Counted from the first letter of the stretch, positions 51,507 through 61,933 are shown. The stretch: 64,000 nt of DNA from G963662905 sp963676725 (GCA_963676725.1 OY781463.1:930001-994000), one strand, 5' to 3'. Program-made: numbers and translations. The notes: generated from the letters alone by a model not told the origin.

Positions 51507-54104
51507 ATGGCCACAAAAGTAAATACTAAATCTGAGAAAAAACCTGCAAAGAAAAGCGCTCCAAAGCCTAAAGCAACCACCAAAAAAACAGCCGGCTTTC
51601 TTCAAAACCGAGGCTTGCATAAAATTTTGGGACTGTTCTTTGTCTTTACCAGCGTAGTTTTGCTCATCTCTTTTACTTCCTATCTCTTCACTTGGACTGT
51701 CGATTTTGATAAGCTTCAATCCTATCATTATTCGTTCTGGTCTTTAATTGTTGATACAGATGTTCAGGTAGATAATGTTATGGGACGACTGGGTGCCTGG
51801 TTGGCATTTCTATTTATAACACGTTGGTTTGGAATAATTTCTTATGTTTTTGTGCTTTTCTTTTTTGTGCTTGGCGTTCGGCTTATGAGTCGCCTGCGCT
51901 TAATGAATATTTCAAAGCTTTCGATTTTTATACTTCTGTCGGTTCTGTGGTTTTCGATTACACTGGCATTTATTTTCCCTGAGAAACCTGCTTTTGGCCT
52001 TGGTGGCGTTGTTGGTTATGAACTATCCCAATGGCTGATGCAATTATTGGGTACCCTAGGTGAAGCATTTTTCCTGTTTTTTGTCTTAATTACCTATCTT
52101 ACACTGAAATATAATATTCCATTTCGGTGGTCTGGACCTGTTAAAGCCTGGATGATCCGGCGCATGGAAAAACAACAAGAGAGAAGAGAGGCAAAAGGGG
52201 CAAGAAACCGTCCAAAAACCTCAGGGGAAGATATTTACAATACAGACGAATACTCTGTTGATGATGAGGAAGAAGAAGAAACTCTTGCCAATAAGCCCTC
52301 ATCAAAACCAATACCTAAATCAAAAGATGTTCCTGTAGAAGAAGATGCTGACGACGCCCCAACTGCAACAACGGTTGATTTTGAAAGTGTTACGCCTAGT
52401 GCTCCGAAACCAAAATCAAAAAATGAACCGGTATTTGAGATTAATCAGCCTATAGAACCCGAAGAGGAGAAAAAAACAGATGATCCGGAATTTGATATTG
52501 TTCAGCCGATTTCACCTATTCCTAAGGCTCAGCCTGATGATGCAGAAGAAATAAAGCATAGTGGATTGGAAGATCCTTATGATCCAAGAAAAGACCTGCC
52601 CGATTTTCGTTTCCCCGACTATACACTGCTTGAAGCTCATGATTCAACAGCATCGGAAAAAGTGAAAACAGACGAACTGGAAGCCAACAAAAACCGTATT
52701 GTTGAAACCCTGAATAACTACTCCATAAAAATTCAGAAAATAAAGGCCACTATTGGTCCAACTGTTACTCTATATGAAATCGTACCTGCACCCGGCGTCC
52801 GTATTTCGAAAATTAAAAATCTTGAAGATGATATCGCACTAAGTCTTGCAGCTCTTGGTATTCGTATTATAGCACCTATCCCCGGACGGGGCACCATCGG
52901 GATTGAAGTGCCTAACAGCAAACCAGAAGTAGTATCGATGCGCTCGGTAATTAATTCCGATAAATTTAGAAATTCGAAGTATCAATTGCCTATTGGTCTC
53001 GGGAAAACAATTTCCAATGAGATTTTTGTGTTCGATCTCGCTAAAATGCCCCACTTGCTTATGGCCGGTGCAACAGGTCAAGGGAAATCAGTTGGGCTTA
53101 ATGCCATCATTACTTCGCTTTTATATACAAAGCACCCTGCCGAATTGAAGTTTGTAATGGTTGATCCCAAAAAGGTGGAATTGACCCTCTTTTCTAAAAT
53201 TGAACGCCATTATCTGGCAAAATTGCCCGATTCGGAAGAAGCCATTATTACCGATACTACTAAAGTGGTTCAAACCCTGAAATCTTTGGTGATTGAAATG
53301 GATAACCGCTATGAATTACTCAAAGATGCGCAGGTTCGGAATATCAAAGAATATAATCCGAAATTCTTGGCCAGAAAACTCAATCCCCTTGAAGGTCATC
53401 GTTATATGCCATATATTGTTTTGGTTGTTGACGAATTTGCCGATTTGATTATGACTGCCGGTAAGGATGTAGAAGGGCCAATAACAAGATTAGCACAGTT
53501 GGCCAGAGCAGTTGGTATTCACCTGATTATTGCCACCCAGCGTCCTTCCGTGAATATTATTACGGGAACAATTAAAGCGAATTTCCCTGCCCGTATTGCT
53601 TTTCGGGTAACATCAAAAATCGATTCAAGAACGATTCTCGATTCCGGAGGGGCAGAACAATTGATTGGCCGTGGGGATATGCTGCTTTCAACAGGTAACG
53701 ACTTGATTCGAATGCAATGTGCCTTTGTTGATACGCCCGAAGTGGATGCGATTACTGATTTTATTGGCGTACAAAGAGCCTATCCAACCGCATTATCATT
53801 ACCTGAAGTGGATGATGAAGAATCCACTGCGTCAAAAGATTTTGAAGCCGACGAGCGCGATGTGCTCTTCGAAGATGCCGCACATATTATTGTCCAAACT
53901 CAGCAAGGCTCTACTTCCTTGCTGCAAAGGAAATTAAAGTTGGGGTATAATCGTGCCGGACGAATCATCGATCAGCTTGAAGCTGCAGGAATTGTCGGGC
54001 CATTTGAAGGATCGAAGGCACGTGAAGTTAGGGTTGCCAACGAGATGGCTTTGGAACAGTTTTTGAAAGACTTATACAATCAAAACCCCGGATCAGACAG
54101 TTAG
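51507..54104 (+). CDS. ftsK: DNA translocase FtsK
   Basis: 865 residues. A basic Lys-rich start is followed by four membrane segments (about 45-65, 93-125, 137-155, 175-200), then a Pro/Glu/Asp-rich linker to ~370 and the motor. The Walker A is GATGQGKS at 521-528 and Walker B is VLVVDEFADLI. The C-terminal gamma winged-helix (TSLLQRKLKLGYNRAGRIID, then QLEAAGIVGPFEGSK) recognises KOPS-type sequences. It pumps chromosome ends through the division septum. A TACTTTTG -7-like element lies at 51480-51487, 20 nt before the ATG. Confidence 0.97.
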   Translation: MATKVNTKSEKKPAKKSAPKPKATTKKTAGFLQNRGLHKILGLFFVFTSVVLLISFTSYLFTWTVDFDKLQSYHYSFWSLIVDTDVQVDNVMGRLGAWLAFLFITRWFGIISYVFVLFFFVLGVRLMSRLRLMNISKLSIFILLSVLWFSITLAFIFPEKPAFGLGGVVGYELSQWLMQLLGTLGEAFFLFFVLITYLTLKYNIPFRWSGPVKAWMIRRMEKQQERREAKGARNRPKTSGEDIYNTDEYSVDDEEEEETLANKPSSKPIPKSKDVPVEEDADDAPTATTVDFESVTPSAPKPKSKNEPVFEINQPIEPEEEKKTDDPEFDIVQPISPIPKAQPDDAEEIKHSGLEDPYDPRKDLPDFRFPDYTLLEAHDSTASEKVKTDELEANKNRIVETLNNYSIKIQKIKATIGPTVTLYEIVPAPGVRISKIKNLEDDIALSLAALGIRIIAPIPGRGTIGIEVPNSKPEVVSMRSVINSDKFRNSKYQLPIGLGKTISNEIFVFDLAKMPHLLMAGATGQGKSVGLNAIITSLLYTKHPAELKFVMVDPKKVELTLFSKIERHYLAKLPDSEEAIITDTTKVVQTLKSLVIEMDNRYELLKDAQVRNIKEYNPKFLARKLNPLEGHRYMPYIVLVVDEFADLIMTAGKDVEGPITRLAQLARAVGIHLIIATQRPSVNIITGTIKANFPARIAFRVTSKIDSRTILDSGGAEQLIGRGDMLLSTGNDLIRMQCAFVDTPEVDAITDFIGVQRAYPTALSLPEVDDEESTASKDFEADERDVLFEDAAHIIVQTQQGSTSLLQRKLKLGYNRAGRIIDQLEAAGIVGPFEGSKAREVRVANEMALEQFLKDLYNQNPGSDS

Positions 54105-54204
54105 TCGTATGGCCTGTAGGCTATTTTGTCCAATTTATTGGGGAATATCGGCAATAAGAAAGCAATTTATCTCTAAATGAATTAAAACGAAAAAACTGAA
54201 GTAT

Positions 54205-54849
54205 ATGAAAAAGTATTTTTTATTGAGCATTATCATATTGGCTTTTGGCCTTTCAATTTCTGCTCAAAATAAAGATAAAAGAGCTACGGAAATCGTAAAA
54301 GCGCTGGCAGATAAAACAGCCTCCTATGAACGGATTTTTCTCGATTTTACCTATAATTTATACAATCATGAAGCCAATGTAAATGAAGATAAGCAGGGCG
54401 CTTTGTGGATTATGGGCGATAAATACCGCTTAGAAATAGCGGGACAGATTGTGATTTGCGACGGAGAACTCGTTTATACTGTTATCCCTGATGCAGAAGA
54501 AATTCAGGTAAGTGCTCTTGAGTCCGGTGAGGATGCAATGACACCAACACGCTTACTCTCCTCTTATTATGAAGATTATCGCTCCAAATTATTAAGGGAG
54601 AATTTTGAGAATGATATGATGGTTCAGGTTCTTGATTTAATCCCAAATGAAGGGAAGTCCTATTTCAAAGTGCGTCTCACAATTGATAAATCATTGCAGC
54701 AATTGGTGAGCATTGCGATTTACGATAAAAATGGCAGCATCTACACTTATAAGATAAATCAATTTAAGGGCAATGACGATTTTAATGAAAGCCTTTTAAG
54801 TTTTGATGAAACGAATTATCCTGACTACGAAGTTATTGATATGAGGTAG
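54205..54849 (+). CDS. LolA-like outer membrane lipoprotein chaperone
   Basis: 214 residues. Signal peptide LSIIILAFGLSISAQ, then the LolA-type fold (SYERIFLDFTYNLYN; GALWIMGDKYRLEIAGQIVI; LVYTVIPDAEEI). In the family LolA carries lipoproteins across the periplasm to the outer membrane; Bacteroidota often have several such proteins. It follows ftsK after 100 bp, an arrangement often seen in Bacteroidota, and precedes rarA by 2 bp. Confidence 0.88.
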   Translation: MKKYFLLSIIILAFGLSISAQNKDKRATEIVKALADKTASYERIFLDFTYNLYNHEANVNEDKQGALWIMGDKYRLEIAGQIVICDGELVYTVIPDAEEIQVSALESGEDAMTPTRLLSSYYEDYRSKLLRENFENDMMVQVLDLIPNEGKSYFKVRLTIDKSLQQLVSIAIYDKNGSIYTYKINQFKGNDDFNESLLSFDETNYPDYEVIDMR

Positions 54850-54851
54850 CT

Positions 54852-56129
54852 ATGGCGATTGTTTTTACAAAACCATTAGCCGAGATTTTGCGCCCAAGCA
54901 ATCTGGATGCCTACGCAGGCCAAGAGCACCTTATTGGAAAAGATCGTCCTTTGCGCAAAAGTATCGATCGAGGGCAGCCTCCTTCCATGATTTTGTGGGG
55001 TCCTCCGGGTGTGGGGAAAACCACTTTGGCGCGAATAATGGCAGAGCAGCTCGATCGCCCCTTTTATACACTGAGCGCTGTTACAAGTGGTGTAAAAGAG
55101 GTAAGAAAAGTCATTGAGGAGTCCAGGATGTATGGAGGAAGGGCGATACTATTTATCGATGAAATCCATCGCTTTAGTAAATCACAACAGGATTCTCTGC
55201 TGGGTGCGGTTGAAGAAGGGGTTGTAGTCCTTATTGGAGCAACTACCGAGAACCCTTCCTTTGAGGTGATTTCGCCATTACTCTCTCGTTGTCAGGTCTA
55301 TGTGCTTCAGTCTTTGTCGGTTGAACAACTTCAAAAATTGATTTGCCGAGCTGTGGATTATATCGTTGAACATTTTCAAATAAAACTAGATATACGTGAG
55401 ACCGAAGCTTTAATTATGCTCAGTGGCGGTGATGCCCGTAAGCTGTATAATAGCATCGAATTGATTTGTAGCCAGATTGATGGAGAGAAGACCCTCATTG
55501 TGGATAATGCTTTTGTGCAGCAAGTGGTACAGCAGAAAATGGCGATCTATGATAAAGGGGGCGAGCAGCATTATGATATTATTTCAGCATTTATAAAATC
55601 GGTGCGGGGCAGTGATCCAAATGCTGCTGTTTATTGGCTCGCCAGAATGATCGAAGGGGGAGAAGATGCTAAATTTATTGCCCGAAGGCTTATTATTTTA
55701 GCCTCAGAAGATATTGGCCTGGCCAATCCAAATGCGCTGCTAATCGCTAATGCCTGTTTTGATGCCATCGAACGCATTGGGATGCCCGAAGGCAGGATTG
55801 TTTTGTCTCAGGCGTGTATTTATTTGGCATCATCTCCGAAAAGTAATGCTTCTTACATGGCTATTGGAAGGGCTTTGAGCCTTGTGAAAAAAACTGGTGA
55901 TCTTCCTGTGCCTATGCATCTTAGAAATGCACCCACAAAGCTGATGAAAGATCTGGGCTACTCCAATAATTATCAATACTCCCACGATTTTGAACATAAT
56001 TTCAAAGAACAGGAATATATGCCTGATAAATTGAAAGCCAATCAATTATATGTGCCAGGGAAAAATAGCAGGGAAGAATCCTCTGCATCTTGGCTTAGGT
56101 ATTTATGGAAGGAAAAATATAATTTTTAG
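54852..56129 (+). CDS. rarA: Replication-associated recombination protein A (MgsA/RarA)
   Basis: 425 residues. AAA+ clamp-loader-like ATPase with Walker A GPPGVGKT (50-57), Walker B LFIDEIHRF, sensor IGATTENPSF and the MgsA C-terminal tetramerisation part (AVYWLARMIEGGEDAKFIAR; PKSNASYMAIGRAL). It acts at stalled replication forks with SSB and RecA. It starts 2 bp after the LolA-like gene. Confidence 0.96.
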   Translation: MAIVFTKPLAEILRPSNLDAYAGQEHLIGKDRPLRKSIDRGQPPSMILWGPPGVGKTTLARIMAEQLDRPFYTLSAVTSGVKEVRKVIEESRMYGGRAILFIDEIHRFSKSQQDSLLGAVEEGVVVLIGATTENPSFEVISPLLSRCQVYVLQSLSVEQLQKLICRAVDYIVEHFQIKLDIRETEALIMLSGGDARKLYNSIELICSQIDGEKTLIVDNAFVQQVVQQKMAIYDKGGEQHYDIISAFIKSVRGSDPNAAVYWLARMIEGGEDAKFIARRLIILASEDIGLANPNALLIANACFDAIERIGMPEGRIVLSQACIYLASSPKSNASYMAIGRALSLVKKTGDLPVPMHLRNAPTKLMKDLGYSNNYQYSHDFEHNFKEQEYMPDKLKANQLYVPGKNSREESSASWLRYLWKEKYNF

Positions 56130-56133
56130 AAAT

Positions 56134-56970
56134 ATGATCCCACAAAATATTGATCTACTGAAATATACAGATTCGGAAAACTTTTTTCTGATGGCAGGGC
56201 CTTGTGTTATTGAGGATGAGAAAAATCCCTTTGAGATTGCAGAAAAAATTATCGGCATTACTGATAAACTCAATATTCCTTTTATTTTTAAAGCGTCTTA
56301 TAAAAAAGCCAACCGAACGCGCCTCGATTCTTTTACTGGTATTGGAGACCATAAAGGTTTGGAACTGTTGGGCGCCCTGAGAGATCAATTTCATGTGCCC
56401 GTTGTCACTGATATCCATACCCCTGAAGAGGCTGCTTTGGCCGCGCCTTTTGTTGATGTACTGCAAATTCCTGCTTTTTTATGCCGACAAACCGAATTGC
56501 TTGTTGCTGCTGCAAATACAGGGAAATATGTGAATATTAAAAAAGGCCAGTTTTTATCTGCAGATGCCATGCGTTTTGCAGTACAAAAAGTACGCGATGC
56601 CGGCAATGATAAAGTAATGCTCACCGAAAGGGGAAATAGCTTTGGTTATCAGGATCTGATCGTGGATTTCAGGGGTATTGCTGAAATGAAGAAGAATAAT
56701 GTGCCTGTGATCCTTGATATGACCCATTCTTTGCAGCAACCAAATCAAGTTTCAGGTGTAACCGGGGGTAAGCCGGAATTAATTGAAACTTTAGGTCGTG
56801 CAGGAATTGCTGTTGGTATTGACGGGCTTTTTATCGAAACGCATCCAAATCCTGCTGTAGCAAAATCGGATGGAGCCAATATGCTGCCCCTCGATCGTTT
56901 AGAAAATCTACTTCGTAATTTACTTGTTATCCACAGTGCGGTGCGGTCTATTTCCAGCGAACAGATTTGA
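56134..56970 (+). CDS. kdsA: 3-deoxy-8-phosphooctulonate synthase
   Basis: 278 residues from ATG at 56134. An in-frame ATG at 56050 would overlap rarA and add 28 residues not seen in the family. It condenses arabinose-5-phosphate with phosphoenolpyruvate to give KDO-8-phosphate for lipopolysaccharide. Motifs: FLMAGPCVIED, KASYKKANRTRLDSFTGIG, VTDIHTPEEA, IPAFLCRQTELL, KKGQFLS, MLTERGNSFGY and the C-terminal ETHPNPAVAKSDG. No metal-type Cys/Asn switch was assessed. It starts 4 bp after rarA and its end overlaps the opposite gene by 23 bp. Confidence 0.97.
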   Translation: MIPQNIDLLKYTDSENFFLMAGPCVIEDEKNPFEIAEKIIGITDKLNIPFIFKASYKKANRTRLDSFTGIGDHKGLELLGALRDQFHVPVVTDIHTPEEAALAAPFVDVLQIPAFLCRQTELLVAAANTGKYVNIKKGQFLSADAMRFAVQKVRDAGNDKVMLTERGNSFGYQDLIVDFRGIAEMKKNNVPVILDMTHSLQQPNQVSGVTGGKPELIETLGRAGIAVGIDGLFIETHPNPAVAKSDGANMLPLDRLENLLRNLLVIHSAVRSISSEQI

Positions 56971-58096
56971 GGGCTCCGCTTTTGGTGTCATACAGTATCC
57001 CTTGAACATTTGATGGCAGTTGTTGGACCTGCCCAAACTGTGGAATGCTGAGGTGAATTTCTTTACGACTTCTTCCGTAGTATTTTATTTCTGCTAATAC
57101 ATTTTGCGGTATGCGATAATAAAATCCATTTGTCGTACTTCCTTCTGTTCGGAATGTTTCCATAATAGCTCCTTGTCCTGCTTCACGGAAACTAATGATT
57201 ACATCGCGGCCTTTTGGATTGGATGCAGGAGTAATGCCTTCATTTTCAGAGAATTTAAAGAGTGTGATCAGGTCATTTTTTTGCTCAGCTGTAGGGGTGA
57301 TATAAAAGCTTAGCACATAAGTTTCCTTGCTCGTCATGCCACGGAAAAGAGCGATATGTTCATTAATCAGCTTTTTTAGTTCTTCGTTCATATAGCTGAT
57401 ACTTTCTTTTGAATAGGCAACTTCTTGATAACCACTAAGTAAATTTTGGCGATTTTTGCGCAATTGTGTGATATAGCCTGCTGCATCCATTGCTTTTTCT
57501 TTCTCTGGCCGCATTTCAAAACGTGTATTAAAAAATTCCTTACGCAGGCTACTTGTGTCTACAGTTACAATCCTGATGATAGTGTCGATTTTCATTGTGA
57601 GGTTTGGGCCGTAAGCTAATTCAAATATATCTGCAGATGAAGCGTTTGCCCTAGTGTCATTAATGCTTCGGTTTTGATTGTTGCTTTGAGTAAAAATCCC
57701 AACCGCTTCGATAAGCCCATTGCCATTGAGCTGAACTTGCATTCGTTGATTGTCCTTGGCCTCTTTATCATCCCATGAAGCAAAAAATACTTGCTCAGGA
57801 TCAGCCATTGCAATATTGTTTATTTCAAAATCAAGCATTTGATAACTGGTGTAATCCTGAGTGACATATTCTTTTAAACCAAGAAGTTCTTCGGCAAAAA
57901 CAGCATATGGGCCTTTATAATGATGAGTTTCCTGTATTTTTACATCTACACGGATGACTGCTCTGGGCAGGGCGTAAACTACTCCGCCATACTCAATGAG
58001 TTGATTGGCAGTATTAAGCCGTTTTACTTGAAGCTGTGCCGAAGCGAGTAGTCCGGCTATTATAAAACTAAAAATTAGTGTGATGCGTATTTTCAT
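56948..58096 (-). CDS. DUF4831 family envelope protein
   Basis: 382 residues. Signal peptide ITLIFSFIIAGLLASAQ, then the DUF4831 pattern (GGVVYALPRAVIRVDVKIQE; GPYAVFAEELLGLKEYV; DTIIRIVTVDTSSLRKEFF; FYYRIPQNVLAEIKYYG). The family is nearly confined to Bacteroidota and has no known function. The 3' end overlaps kdsA by 23 bp, tail to tail. The sensor kinase gene lies 53 bp upstream in the same direction. Confidence 0.88.
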   Translation of the reverse strand: MKIRITLIFSFIIAGLLASAQLQVKRLNTANQLIEYGGVVYALPRAVIRVDVKIQETHHYKGPYAVFAEELLGLKEYVTQDYTSYQMLDFEINNIAMADPEQVFFASWDDKEAKDNQRMQVQLNGNGLIEAVGIFTQSNNQNRSINDTRANASSADIFELAYGPNLTMKIDTIIRIVTVDTSSLRKEFFNTRFEMRPEKEKAMDAAGYITQLRKNRQNLLSGYQEVAYSKESISYMNEELKKLINEHIALFRGMTSKETYVLSFYITPTAEQKNDLITLFKFSENEGITPASNPKGRDVIISFREAGQGAIMETFRTEGSTTNGFYYRIPQNVLAEIKYYGRSRKEIHLSIPQFGQVQQLPSNVQGILYDTKSGALKSVRWK

Positions 58097-58149
58097 TTCA
58101 TTTTATATTTATCAAAGAAAATTGATGGGCAAATCAATATGAAATGCAC

Positions 58150-60225
58150 TTAAACATATTTGCTCAGTGTTTGCAGTAAAACTTGTTTATTCATAGGCTT
58201 GGTGATATAATCAGTAAAGCCAATGTCTTTAATCCGTTTTTTATCTTCCACCATTGCATAAGCCGTAACTGCAATAATAGGGATTTTATTATTCATTTTA
58301 TGGATGTGTTCAAAAGCAGCAAAACCATCCATAATGGGCATACGTATATCGAGCAAAACAAGATCAAAATCCTGCTGCTCTTCGAAAAGGTTTTTCGCAA
58401 TAAGTCCGTTTTCGGCATAAACTAGCTCTGCACCTTCGTTTTTTAGCATACTTTGCACAAGATAAAAATTGTGAATTACATCTTCTGCGACAAGTATTTT
58501 TTTGTTTTTCAGGCTTTTAGTCTCAAAAACAACTGGTTTTTTATCGAGAGTGATGCTTGCCTCTTCTATTGGTAGGGTAAAATAGAAGACCGATCCTTTC
58601 CCAGATATTGAATCAAGCCAAATGTCTCCGCCAAGTAGTTTGATAAGTCCTGATGAAATGGAAAGCCCAAGTCCTGTGCCTCCGTATTCTCGTGTATGCG
58701 ATTCGTCAACTTGCCTGAAACGACTGAATATTAGGTCTTTTTTGTCTTCTGATATTCCTATTCCTGTGTCTTTTACATAAAACTGCAGAATATCCTTATC
58801 CGTAGTATAACCATATTCGATAAAGCCTTTATTGGTAAATTTCAGAGCATTGCCCAATAGGTTATTCACAATTTGCCGTAACCTGAATATATCCGATTTG
58901 ATGTTCAGTTCGGATATATTTTCGGGAATGGATAATCGTAATTCGATATTCTCTTTTTGCAGGGTTTTTAGTTGCCCGCTAAAAATTTTAAAGAGTTCTT
59001 TTAAGAATCTGTTGAGTTCGAAACTCTCTTTGCTGATGCGTAATTGATGTGCTTCAATTTTTGCAATATCGATAATATCATTGATCAATTCGAGCAGCGC
59101 TTTACTGTTCAAATTAATTAGCTCTGTATATTCTTTTTGCTCATCGGGACTAATATCCGGTTCTCCCAGAAGGTTTGCAAATCCAAGAATTGCATTCATT
59201 GGGGTTCTAATTTCATGGCTCATATTTGCCAGAAATGCTGATTTCAAGCGGTCAGATTCTTGTGCCCTATCTTTTTCTACTTCGAGTTGCAGCTGGGTTT
59301 TCTTGCGTTCTTCCAGTTCGATATTGAGTAATCTTGTTTTTTCATAGACTTTTCGGCGTAGAAAAAAGATAACAATTAGAGCAATCACGATTACAGATAC
59401 AGCGCCAATAATTGGGAACAGCAGGTATTTATAAAAAATTGATTTAAAGGAGGCTTCCTCATAATGCCCGAACCATTTTTTGTAGATTACCTCAAATTTT
59501 CCGGTAGCCTTTATAATGCTTAAGCCTTGGTTTAATTGTGCTAACAAAGCAGAATCACCTTTTTTAACGGCAAAACCATATCCTCTGGGAAGTAGGTCCT
59601 GATCGACCCTTTTAATATTTGTAAGTTTATATTTATCAATAAGATACAGACCTTGAAGTTTTGGTAAAAGGGCAAAATTGTATTGATTGCTTGCCAGTAG
59701 GCGAAGTGCCTCAACTTGCGTATCAACAATGATAAATTGTGTGTTCGGATTGTATGAAAGAATAAATTGTTGAAGAAAGCTGCTGTTCTGCAAGATTACT
59801 GTAGGGCGCTCTAATTTACTGAGGTCACCAATTGTTTTAAATTTATGGTTTTTTTCAATAAAAAGGGAATGGTACATATACAAATATGGATCACCGAAAT
59901 CATATTCAACATTTCGTTCTTTCGAGAAATACATTGCAATTAAACCATCTGTTTTCCCGGAGCGCAGGTTTTCTTTAACAACATACCATGGGCCTAAATC
60001 TATTGTAATATTTAAGCCCATTACTTCTGCAACAGCATCCATTAATTCTACGGTAAAACCAGCAGATTCCCCTTTTTCATTTAGAAATTCCAAAGGAGGA
60101 TAATTATAGTCTCCCCTGAAAATTAATCGGGAAGTATCTGTCTTATCCGTATCCCCGGCCTGCACAAAAATGGGCAAACTCAGTAGAATGAAAATAAGGA
60201 TCCTATATATTATCTTGTAAATCAA
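58150..60225 (-). CDS. Hybrid sensor histidine kinase with solute-binding-type sensor
   Basis: 691 residues. Signal peptide FILLSLPIFVQA, then a periplasmic substrate-binding protein family 3 domain (about 30-255; LIFRGDYNYPPLEFLNEKGE, VEYDFGDPYLYMYHS). A membrane segment (about 268-290; LFPIIGAVSVIVIALIVIFF) leads to a coiled linker, HisKA with H337 in NMSHEIRTPMN, HATPase (NNLLGNALKF; TGLGLSISSG) and a receiver with Asp in LVLLDIRMPIMDG. It should sense an amino acid-like ligand and pass phosphate on internally; no output domain is fused. The target regulator is not in the immediate neighbourhood. Confidence 0.95.
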   Translation of the reverse strand: MIYKIIYRILIFILLSLPIFVQAGDTDKTDTSRLIFRGDYNYPPLEFLNEKGESAGFTVELMDAVAEVMGLNITIDLGPWYVVKENLRSGKTDGLIAMYFSKERNVEYDFGDPYLYMYHSLFIEKNHKFKTIGDLSKLERPTVILQNSSFLQQFILSYNPNTQFIIVDTQVEALRLLASNQYNFALLPKLQGLYLIDKYKLTNIKRVDQDLLPRGYGFAVKKGDSALLAQLNQGLSIIKATGKFEVIYKKWFGHYEEASFKSIFYKYLLFPIIGAVSVIVIALIVIFFLRRKVYEKTRLLNIELEERKKTQLQLEVEKDRAQESDRLKSAFLANMSHEIRTPMNAILGFANLLGEPDISPDEQKEYTELINLNSKALLELINDIIDIAKIEAHQLRISKESFELNRFLKELFKIFSGQLKTLQKENIELRLSIPENISELNIKSDIFRLRQIVNNLLGNALKFTNKGFIEYGYTTDKDILQFYVKDTGIGISEDKKDLIFSRFRQVDESHTREYGGTGLGLSISSGLIKLLGGDIWLDSISGKGSVFYFTLPIEEASITLDKKPVVFETKSLKNKKILVAEDVIHNFYLVQSMLKNEGAELVYAENGLIAKNLFEEQQDFDLVLLDIRMPIMDGFAAFEHIHKMNNKIPIIAVTAYAMVEDKKRIKDIGFTDYITKPMNKQVLLQTLSKYV

Positions 60226-60669
60226 GCTTTAAGTTTCAATTGTATTATTAACAAAAATGATTGCTCATCAGGTTTTCTTCAAAAATACAAAAATACTTTT
60301 TAAAGCAAGTAAATATTTGATTCGAAGGGGTATTCTTGTTCGTTTCTAAAAAGGAAACAATGATTTTCATGATCTGGAAAATGAGGGGTTTTGGATTTTA
60401 TGGTTCTCTTTATGTCGGCAATTCAGTAGGCGTATTTTGATTTTGAAATAAAAAATGCTGCTCCTTTCGATGGATAAATCCAGCATCTGGAGCAGCATCC
60501 GACCAATTAACCCCAACTCTATGGGCTGTATTTTGCCCTCCACCACTCAACGGTTAATGATCAATTTCTGTTGAAAAATTTTAAGTATGTATGCGATGCT
60601 TTTTTTTAGCCATTTCTGTTTTATATAAGTATCTGTATATCAATATTATGAAATAATTACATTCTCATT
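60226..60669. other. Intergenic region between glpC and the sensor kinase
   Basis: 444 bp. It contains the glp operon terminator (60450-60498) and a second small hairpin GGGC...GCCC near 60520 without a T-run. Two CAAAAATA stretches (60280-60295) read TATTTTTG on the minus strand and could be -7 elements of the sensor kinase gene, but no TTTG lies at -33. No ORF was found. Confidence 0.5.
60450..60498 (-). terminator. Rho-independent terminator of the glpABC operon
   Basis: On the minus strand ATGCTGCTCC pairs perfectly with GGAGCAGCAT; the 24-nt loop itself holds GGATTTATCC. TTTTTT follows. It lies 170 bp after the glpC stop. Confidence 0.85.
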
Positions 60670-61926
60670 TTATTTCTGCCATAATTTCATCGTCGCTTCA
60701 ACATCCAATGCATCGGCAAGTATTGAAATTGGGTTCAGGACTTTGCTTGTAGTTGACATCTCAATTTGCCATTTACAGGTTTCGCAATCTGTAGCAATAA
60801 AGTCGGCTTTTGAGTGATTAATCAGATCGAAAAGGGGTTGACCAATTCCCTGTGCAGTTTCATAGTTTTCTTTTTTAAATCCATAGGTGCCTGCAATGCC
60901 ACAACAAAGCGATTCCAGCTGTACAAAGTCTATTCCCGGAATCATTCGGAGCAGTGATGTTGAATAAATAGACCAGCCAAGTTTTTCCATATGGCAAGGC
61001 GTATGATAGGCGATGCGCTTTTTATAATCCTTCTTAAAAACAAGTTTAAGCTCTCCGGCATCGATTAAACGGAATAAAAAACGCGTTGCAAGCTCGCTTT
61101 GGTCGCGGATTTCTTCGTTTTTTACCCCCAATAAATGAGGGTATTCGTCCCGAATGGTAAATATACATGTTGAAGATGTGGCGATTACAGGCATATTTTT
61201 ATCAAGGATTGATTTCTTAAAGGCACCAACATTATGATGAGCCTGTTTTGTCGCTTGCTGAATAAGCCCGTTGGAAATTAAAGCAACGCCACAGCATTTT
61301 TCTTTTTCCAGAAGGTGGACGCCATAGCCGGCGGCATTCATGATTTTGATCAGGTCTTTGCCTAGTTGTGGGAAATTATAGTTTACATAACAACCATGGA
61401 AATAACTAATATGCTTGTCGAAATCATTTTGTTTTGCAGCTGCATATTTTTTATACCAGCTTTCAAACCTTAAGCCGGAATATTTAGGGAATATGCGATG
61501 GTGGTCTATTTTTAACACAGCATCCATGATTCGTCGAACAGGTTTTAGCGCTACCGTAGTATTCACAATAGGGGCAAATGTGCTGGCCATTGTGCCCACA
61601 ATATCCGTATTGGCGAGAATAACATCCCTGACTTTTGGTGATTTTTTGCTATATTTGATACGTGCCGATTGAATGATATCCCCGATTTTTACGCCATGGG
61701 GACAGGCTACCTCACATCGTTTGCAATTGAGGCATAACTTTAGGCCTTCATCAAAAAAGCTTGGATCCTTTAAGCGGAATCGTTCTCCGTCGGGTCCGGA
61801 TTGTTTTGGCCCCGGAAAGTCGGGGTTTACCGCAAGCACAGGACAATAGACCGTACAAATTGTGCATTTAACACATTGCTCAAAATTATTGTCACTTATA
61901 TTGAATGGTTCAAATATCTTCTTCAT
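60670..61926 (-). CDS. glpC: Anaerobic glycerol-3-phosphate dehydrogenase subunit C
   Basis: 418 residues. Two ferredoxin-type 4Fe-4S motifs near the N-terminus (CVKCTICTVYCP at 18-29; CLNCKRCEVACPHG) are followed by two CCG cysteine domains (FHGCYVNY ... EKCCGVALI; YHTPCHMEK ... LESLCCGIAG). GlpC anchors the GlpAB dimer and passes electrons from glycerol-3-phosphate to the quinone pool under anaerobic conditions. It starts 7 bp after glpB and ends the operon. Confidence 0.94.
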   Translation of the reverse strand: MKKIFEPFNISDNNFEQCVKCTICTVYCPVLAVNPDFPGPKQSGPDGERFRLKDPSFFDEGLKLCLNCKRCEVACPHGVKIGDIIQSARIKYSKKSPKVRDVILANTDIVGTMASTFAPIVNTTVALKPVRRIMDAVLKIDHHRIFPKYSGLRFESWYKKYAAAKQNDFDKHISYFHGCYVNYNFPQLGKDLIKIMNAAGYGVHLLEKEKCCGVALISNGLIQQATKQAHHNVGAFKKSILDKNMPVIATSSTCIFTIRDEYPHLLGVKNEEIRDQSELATRFLFRLIDAGELKLVFKKDYKKRIAYHTPCHMEKLGWSIYSTSLLRMIPGIDFVQLESLCCGIAGTYGFKKENYETAQGIGQPLFDLINHSKADFIATDCETCKWQIEMSTTSKVLNPISILADALDVEATMKLWQK

Positions 61927-61933
61927 CGTCCTG

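Noticed and set aside
56050..56133. Upstream start for kdsA
   Set aside because: It overlaps rarA in another frame and adds 28 residues not found in KdsA.
60500..60560. Possible structured RNA after the glp terminator
   Set aside because: Only a 4-bp GGGC/GCCC stem is evident; no conserved fold or T-run.
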